The position numbers and the translations under genes are program-made. Under the pieces are notes generated by a model. That model had not been told where the DNA came from and searched no databases. It saw nothing but the letters and a program-made list of their open reading frames with translations. A stretch of DNA of 64,000 bases from Hormiphora californensis (lineage: Eukaryota; Ctenophora; Tentaculata; Cydippida; Pleurobrachiidae), in NCBI GenBank assembly GCA_020137815.1, contig CM035361.1, forward strand, positions 4,542,553 to 4,606,552, read 5' to 3'. How positions within the stretch are numbered: the first letter of the stretch is position 1; each line of letters begins with the position of its first letter. Shown one piece after another: positions 45,701 through 54,700 of this stretch.

Positions 45701-48700
45701 CCAACATTGACAAGTGCCTACAATTCTCCAAGGTAATGACATTTCCATATAAGGCTCTGTCCATATATGGCTCTGTCCATATATATGCATTTTTAATCTT
45801 GATTCTGTTTTTTTACAGGAATTTGATCTCCTTCAAGGGGATTGTTTTTCATTTGGAAAAGTATACCACTTGTTATTGTCCCAGCTCGTAAAACATACCT
45901 TGATCATATATTAATCTTGTAATTTATGTTTAATTATTATATCTAAATCTCTCGTGTGCTCTAATTGGCGGGCGCACGAATGGCAGTCTAGCTTGGCAAC
46001 TAATTGGAGGCCTGTAAAAAAACAAATGAAAACAAGTGGTTTTACCAAACAATTGTTTCACTACCAGCGGTAGATGAAGATCATCAGTGGAATAAAAAAA
46101 CATTAAAATCCAACTTTTCTCTCCAGAACAAGCACATGATGATTGGAGATGTTGCTTCTCGCGATGTTGTCAAGGGGGATGAACTGCAGATAACTATTCT
46201 CCTGGAACAACTTAGAGCGGCACATAAACGCAGATTAGAGGTGAGAGAATTACCAAATATGGTACATAGTATAACCATATATGGTCATCACGTGACACTT
46301 GACATTTGATATATCACGTGTTTTGTAGCCGATCTCAACTGACTCAAACAGGATTGAGAGTGAAACACAAGTAGGTTTAATCACACAGCGTGTATTTTGT
46401 GTATCTGTTGGGGTTGTCAGTGTTATAGTGGTGTTTTGTATCTGTTGACTGTTTGGGTCTCTTTTTGAAGGGGGATCTTTGTTATATTATTTCTCTGTTT
46501 TGTCCTTATAATGGTGCAGTTTGACTATACCGCAAAATGGGTATATGGACTAAACGGGGTAAGGCACGGACCAATTCTATGATCTCTAAAAGCTAAAACT
46601 GTATTTTTCCTCATCTTCTGGGTTTTTTATTTTCTCCATGAACCACAACTATCTTGTCCTCTGTGTAGCTTTGTTTCCTTGCTGAATATCTCACCTTTTT
46701 CAGTGTCCCTCTATCCCAGTGAGAAGTCCAGATGAAGATAAATGTAAGTCCACGTCATGATGGTCCCTAATTTTTATTTACGCTACCATGCACGTTCCAT
46801 AAATTATAAAATGGTATTCGACCAAATAATCCCTAATTCAATGTGAGTAGTCGATTCACACGAGAGAGCTCAATCGATCCAGGACCGAGAGCAGAAAACA
46901 AATGAAAACAAGTGGTAAAACCACGTGTTTTCATTTGTAATCCCTAATTCCACTAAGACAAAATCCACCTTCATTCTAACACTCAGGTCTTGCATCAGCA
47001 GTGTCAACCCGATCACTCACTACAACCACTCTCGGATCAAATGTGGTTACCATCACCAACCACCATCATGGTAACCACCATGGTAACCATGGTAACCAAA
47101 TGCAGACATCTCACAACATGTCACGTGATGGAGAACCATCCCTTCACCTCCTACCCTCTTTGCTACACGTGGGAACACCACCCGATCATCATCACCTATT
47201 GGGGGAGGGATCACCATCCCATCATCACCTATTTGGTGATGGAACACCTTTCCTCCTGGGTGATGATGGTGATGGATCACCTTTCCTTCTGGGTATTGAT
47301 GGTGACGGATCGTCTCCTGGTGAGGTATCAACGGAGGAATTCCACTCACTTGACACCTCCCATTTCATGTATTTTACCGAGACTACAGAGTCACCCATGG
47401 TGATGAATGTGTCACCCATGGCAACACCCATGGTGATGAAAGTGTCACCTAGAGAAACACCATCACCCATTGTGGCACCCACACCTAACAATGTCACCCT
47501 GGACTGGGATATCTCTAGCACCTGGCTGAAATACCTCGGTAGGAACACAAATCACAATCATTTTCAAGTTACCCATTTTCTTACCTTTCATCAATCACAA
47601 TGCTGCTTATCTCCTCATTATTATAAAATTGAATTTTTTGAAATTGTCACCCACCTTTTCACACGCGGCGTCATAATTTGCGCGTGACAGCCCCCACTTG
47701 CTCTCACTTTACGGCATAAAATCGCATATCACCGGAAAGAGCATAGCTTTGTGAGTCCGTAAAACTTTTGATCGACGAAATCAGTCCAAAAACAAAAGCG
47801 TGAGAGCCAAAACAAGTTTCCTACACGCAAATAAAACATCGCACGCCACGCAGGGGGTGACAACTTCAAAAAATCCGACTTTACACCTCCCCCTGGTTAT
47901 TATGATGTCATCACAATGACGTCACTCCCTAGTCCCCATATGATGACGTCATAATGACGTCATACACATCCCCTTCCTCGTTCAGTATCAGAAGCTGAGA
48001 TGACTGATGACGAGAGTGTTGTACCATTCCGGAGGATGAAAACAGTCGCAGCACCCCCATCGTGCCAAACGGACAAACACAACCACCTCAAGCAGGTATA
48101 ATATGGCCTTATTTGGTCGTGTGACACCACCAAATATTGTGTTCACCATATATCTCCTAATATGGCAGTAATTGTGTTCACTATCTCCTTAATATGGCAG
48201 TAACTGTATTCACTATCTCCTAATATGGTAGTAACTGTATTCACCATCTCCTAATATGGCAGTAATTGTGTTCACCATCTCCTAATATGGTAGTAACTGT
48301 ATTCACCATCTCCTAATATGGTAGTAACTGTATTCACCATCTCCTAATATGGTAGTAACTGTATTCACCATCTCCTAATATGGTAGTAACTGTATTCACT
48401 ATCTCCTAATATGGTAGTAACTGTATTCACCATCTCCTAATATGGTAGTAACTCTGCCCCTTTTTTTTAGAATGAAGTATTTGCATTTTTTAAGTTTCGA
48501 GAAAATCGACTTTAAAGTTTTTTAGAGGGTTTTTCGGAACTAAAATTGTCATAGAAGCCCAAATAGTACGTCAAACGATTTATGACTTATACCACAAGAA
48601 TCCTGAAGGAATTCTGCAGGACTTCCAATTATCAGCTATCATCAAATTTGTCTCAAATTGATGTCAGGCATCAAAATTGATGCCTTACTCTGTTGGTTAC

Positions 48701-51700
48701 TTCACTTATATTACAGTTTTGAAAATACTTCCGTTGCTAGACTGATATCGACTGAAGCATAATTTTTCGTGGTAGATACTTCAGTAATTACTTCACTCAA
48801 AAAAATACTTCATCATAATAGCAACAAAAGCACCTAAAAAGTACTTCACTTGCATATACTTCAGTAATTACTTCATTCCTAAAAATACTTCTTCAGAACT
48901 GTATTCAAAATGCCTAAAAGTAACTTAATCGAACAAAAGTGTACATGTGCTTCAAAATCGCAATCTTACTTCAATATTTTGGATAAAATCACAAACGAAG
49001 TTAATTTTCATTTAACACGCAGTGAAGTATAAAATGTGTTAGAATTCTTGCTAGTCTTGAAAGTAACTCCAGAGCAGCAGCTGCAGACAAACAGACGCAC
49101 AGACAAACAGACGCACAAATTACAACTGCAGCAGCCTGCAGCAGCCTGCAGCAGCATAAAGAGATGGGCCGCCCGCCCTTCGGGCGGAATGTTAAAATCA
49201 TGGTGCTGATAAATTGAGCGAAAACAGAAAAACGCTATGGCAACCCTCAAACTAAGACGAACCTGCAGATAAAATCTGGAAGATTAATCTGTTCCGGTAC
49301 GAGTCATACTTTGAAATTGGTTGAGTTCGGCTTGTAATATCAGAGTGAAACATGGAGATTGGAGATTCAAGAATTTTCTTCCGACCTCTACACAGGTCCG
49401 TGTTCATAAAATATGACAGACATACAAACAGATCACAGACATACAAACAGATCACAGACAGACACACAGACAGACACACAGGCCAGTTCATTACATGTTT
49501 TAACAATCGATTGGCTGATAACCAGTCACGTGACCTGAATAATGAGCTCGGATTGGTTGTTTATTTGGTCCGGTCGGTTGCTGAGAGATAGAGAAAGGGT
49601 CTGACAGAGAGATAATATCGATGAGAGGGAACGGGAGTGAGATTGTCTCCATTCGGGTTATTCACGAAGAGGAGTATTTGTCTAGGAGTGTGGGAATGTA
49701 AGGACAGAACAGTTAGATGACAATATATTTTGTTAATATTTGGATGATTTGTATCCGTATTCTTTAATTTTTTACAAACATTTCAAATTCCCGTGAGTGT
49801 GATAGTTCAGTGACATGGGAGACAGTGGGAGGCAAAGTGACAGGGGTTACAATGGGAGGCAAAGTGACAGGGATTACAATTGGAGATAAGGTAATCATAA
49901 TAAAAACGGTTTATTGTAATTGCAATAGGAGAGACAAAACGAAACGGGTATACATTCAATGTACATGGTGGCTAACTAAGCAGCAGCTGCGTGTGGTGGG
50001 AGAAATGGCTTACCCTATATTTTTTACTATTTTACAACAAATGTCTGAGAGTGACAGAAACATTGTACCGCTGCAGCATGATACGATACACACGGATGTC
50101 CGTTAGCTACTATTTGAACTCCAGACAGGTTGAGTTTTCAAACCAGCTGCAGCTGGCCCCCTAGCCTTTCGGAATGATGTAAATTTGAAACCAAACGCTA
50201 GGGCAATCACTGCACTGGCAAGTGCCCCGTGGCCTTAGGGGGGTCTGGGGGCACAGCCCCCAGCATGAAAAATATCCCCAGTCATAACAAATCATGACTC
50301 TGAAACAATTAAGTCCGGCGCGAGAAGTTCATTTACCCCCCCCCCCCCCACAGTGGGGGCCAGTGCAGTATACCATACGGATGCGACAAACGCCATTTTT
50401 GAGCGCCTGTTTAACCATGTTCCCGATAAGCTAGCGAGCTGAAATTTTGTAGTTATAGGTACCTCTACCATTACTGTTAGTGATATAAATTGCAAGTGGA
50501 TCGGTCGTTTCGTTCAAAAGTTACGAGGGGGGTCCCAAACACACCCTGTGTAGACACTATACATACATACATACATACATACAAGGCACCACCATTTTGC
50601 AAACATTCGCCTGGAAAAACGGCTTAAGCTAGAGCCCTGAAATTTTAAACTTAGGTTACTCTAGCTATTCTGTGTGTCATAAAGTATGTGGCATCTTGAT
50701 TGGAGATCATTAAGTCATTAATTATGCATAATTTATGTATAAATTTATGAATATCTCGGTAATGACGCATACTGGAGATAAATCGACGGTTCTAACCGAC
50801 GCAAAATATTCGATTTATGGGGGGTCTTACTCGGGACAATTTTCTCTAACTTTTACCGTTAATTATGACAATATGCATATCTGAATATCTCAAGTTCTAC
50901 TTATCATAGCGGCTTTTCATTGGTCGCATTGGACGGAGAATAGTCGATTTATGGGGGGTCGTCCCCCGGACAAAAAGTCATATCTTGCACCGTTTAGCCG
51001 TTATTTGCATATTTATGCACCGATTCAAGATTTATGCATTTTCCGAATATTTCCACTTCAGCTGGTCCTAGAAAGTTTTCATGGACATATTTCGACGCAG
51101 AATGGTCGATTTATGGGGGGTCGTTCCCCGGACAAAAAGTCGTATCTCGCACCGTTTAGCCGTTATTTGCATATTTATGCACCGATTCATGATTTATGCA
51201 TTTTCTGAATATTTCAACTTCAGCTGGTCCTAGAAAGTTTTCATGGACATATTTTGACGCAAAATGATCGATTTATGGGGGGTCGTCCCCCGGACAAAAA
51301 GTCGTATCTCGCACCGTTTAGCCGTTATTTGCATATTTATGTGCCGATTCATGATTTAATGCATATTCTGAATATTTCCACTTCAGCTGGTCCCAGAAAG
51401 TTTTCATGGACATATTTCGACGCAGAATGGTCGATTTATGGGGGGTCGTTCCCCGGACAAAAAGTCGTATCTCGCACCGTTTAGCCGTTATTTGCATATT
51501 TATGATACCTGTTTACAAAAATCCTGAGAAACTAGACCAAAAAACAAAAGAAATTTGTTTGGAAAACCCGTGGCCTTTTGTCGATACTTGACGCTGCGGG
51601 AATTGCACCCTTCGTCAGAGCAAGACGTGTGGAAGAGTGAGACAGAGAATGTGCGTGTGTTAGAACTTAGAGAGAGATGGCACAACAATACCTAGTAGCT

Positions 51701-54700
51701 CAGATTATGGGTGCATTTCCCGCAGCGTCAAGTATCGACAAAAGGCCACGGGTTTTCCAAACAAATTTCTTTTGTTTTTTGGTCTAGTTTAACTTATAAA
51801 ACCTTATGAGGTCAGTGTTTGACAACATTGTTTGTGGTGTCTCTCTCTCTTTGTCTCAGAGTGACACTCTTACATAGAGATAATCCCAGAATCATGATCA
51901 CCCCGGCCCCCAGACATCTCTTCTCCACTTGTTGAGTTACCTAACAACTGGTTGTGTTGTGTCGTTACGACAGTACGGTACTGGAACATAATGCTACCTT
52001 TGAATGTGGGGTTCTAAGTTCGAAGAATGAGATTGGAGTGACGTAGTTGTGACGGTGAGGATGAGTAATTCGAGATGTGAACGATAATTATAATTACTCA
52101 GAATAGAATAATTATTATAGGGATCGCCTCCGTTCGACCTTCATCATGATGATGCTGCAGCAAAGAACAAATCTTGGAAATTACTTCATTTGGCCGGACT
52201 TGTGTTATAAATGGCACATATTATAATAAAAAATGAAGTATTCTTAAGTTATGAAGTATTTTTTCTGGATGCGACAAGAAGCATTTGAATTCCACAGATT
52301 TATGAAGCATTTTCAAATTGAAGTAAATGAAGTGAAGTATCTTCTGATTTGAAAATACTTCAAACAAAATCTGCAACTGATTTATGAAGCATTTTCAAAT
52401 TGAAGTAAATGAAGTGAAGTATCTTCTGAGTGGACAATACTTCAAACAAAATCTGCAGCTGATTGAAGTATTTCAATAGAATTTTTTAAATGAAGCAAAC
52501 AACTGAAGCAAATTTTTCTGCGGTAATTACTTCTATGGTAGAAAAGTTTAACGAAGCAGTATTTATTTCCGAATTATATTAGCGAAGCAATTGCCATTTG
52601 CTTCACTTTTCTGCAGTTTTTCAAAAATAAAAGTACTTCACAAAAAACACTTCACTCTATTTTTTGAAGATTGAGACACGAGACTTAGCCCATCTTGTAG
52701 ATCTTTTTCTCCTGATCAAGATGGTATAAATAACTCAAAATCGCCAAAATTGCAAATACTTCATTCTAAAAAAAAGGGGCAGAACTGTATTCACCATCTC
52801 CTAATATGGCAGTAACTGTATTCACTATCTCCTAATATGGTAGTAATTGTGTTCACCATCTCCTAATATGGTAGTAACTGTATTCACCATCTCCTAATAT
52901 GGTAGTAACTGTATTCACCATCTCCTAATATGGTAGTAACTGTATTCACCATCTCCTAATATAGTAGTAACTGTATTCACCATCTCCTAATATGGCAGTA
53001 ACTGTATTCACTATCTCCTAATATGGTAGTAACTGCATTCACCATCTCCTAATATAGTAGTAACTGTATTCACCATCTCCTAATATGGTAGTAACTGTAT
53101 TCACTATATATCTCCTAATATGGTAGTAACTGTATTCACCATCTCCTAATATGGCAGTAACTGTATTCACTATCTCCTAATATGGCAGTAACTGTATTCA
53201 CCATCTCCTAATATGGCAGTAATTGTGTTCACCATATATCTCCTAATATGGACATTTTACCAGTGAGGTGGGTGATAAGTCGAGTGGTGGAACAGTAGAG
53301 AAGATGCTTCTGCAATCGCTCAACGAACTTAGTCTGCAGCTCAGGGACAAGATTGATAAGTCTGCTGTTTATTCCCTGTAAGATTTGTTTTTTTGTGCCC
53401 GCGGAAATGTGACTATCCCCTTTGAGAAGTGAGGGGTCAAGTGTAACTTGTTTCCATGTTGTACTGTTCTTACTAGAGGATCTTAAAAATAAATTGTAAT
53501 TTCCTCGACCCTACTGATCGCTGTATATTTCTAAACCCACTTCTAAACCCACTTCTAAACCCACTTCTAAACCCACTTCTAAACCCACTTCTAAGCCCAC
53601 TTCTAAACCCACTTCTAAACCCACTTCTAAACCCACTTCTAAACCACTTCTAAACCCACTTCTAAACCACTTCTAAACTCACTTCTAAACCCACTTTCCT
53701 CCTCTCAGTCATATTCGGGAAGAGTTGGACTCCCTGGCTAACGATGTCCCGGATGATTTCAGCCCAGAGCCCCTGATTTGTCCCCCTCCCCCTGGTAGTG
53801 ACAACAACCAACACCCTGACTCGGTTAGTATCACCATATATGGTGATATGTGACCATATATGGGCATGTATATGTCATGAAACTGACAAACAAAATAACT
53901 ATTTGACTGACCGAAAATAATTAATATATCAGGTTGACAGACAGGGTGACAGACAGACAGACAATCGTGTTATACTGGAGCTCCAGACAATCTCGGAAGA
54001 CTCAGCTGAGAGTGACAAAAGCAGTTCTGATGAAGAAGAAGAGAGTTACTGCCCAACTCCGACCCACTCACGATCACCTTTCTCTGTTTTATCACCGAAT
54101 GATCTCACCCCTGCTACCTCTCCAGCTGGAGAACTGTTCTCACTACCAACATCACCACACACACCACCTAAAACATCACCACATACATCACCACATACAT
54201 CACCGACCTCATCACCCAAAGCATCACCCTGTTCCTCCCCCTCCCTGACAGACAAACAAACGGAAGAAATCATACTTCACTTTGCAGAAATTCTCTGCCC
54301 CGGTGAATCTTCCCCGGATGATACAGACCGTTCAATCTCGCCCTACCTGGAAGAATCACCTCTCTTCACCCCGACACCACGACCCCGTGCCAACTCAACT
54401 CTCCGGAGCTCTACAAGTGGCTCTCCTCGTGAGATGAAAATTAGGATAACGCGGAAGATACCAGCTGGGGAGCCGTCTTTGTGTGATTCCCTGCCCAGGG
54501 CGGTGACACTGACGGAGTTTGCCGAGCACAACCCGGAGGTGATGGACAAGTTGAGGGATTTACAGCTCCCTGAGATGGTCATGGAGAGAACACATGTGAC
54601 GGTGAAACAGAGGAAGAGGAGGGGAGGGAAGGAGGAGGGGATTAGGGGTCCAGGAAGGAGGGAGGAGGGGGTTAGGGGTCCAGGAGGGAGGGAGGAGGGG

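Larger units (their letters stand above)
48454..52782. mobile_element. 4.3-kb TIR element inserted in a minisatellite
   Basis: Ends are CTGCCCCTTTTTTTTAGAAT and its inverse. AACT is repeated at both flanks (48450-48453, 52783-52786) and restores the 31-bp array unit. The subterminal 500-600 bp on each side are studded with ACTTCA/TGAAGT words. The interior is a mosaic: a hAT-like MITE fragment (49511), a CATA run (50560), 162-bp tandem repeats (50944-51500) and a 259-bp TIR element (51531-51789). No transposase frame is recognisable. Confidence 0.8.

Noticed and set aside
47053-47548. Alternative frames over the His-rich exon
   Set aside because: The phase-matched frame of the CEP170-like gene explains the exon; the others are shadows of the CATCACC words.
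48125-53252. Regularly spaced 31-bp repeats resembling a CRISPR array
   Set aside because: There are no variable spacers, the units are contiguous, and the context is a eukaryotic intron.
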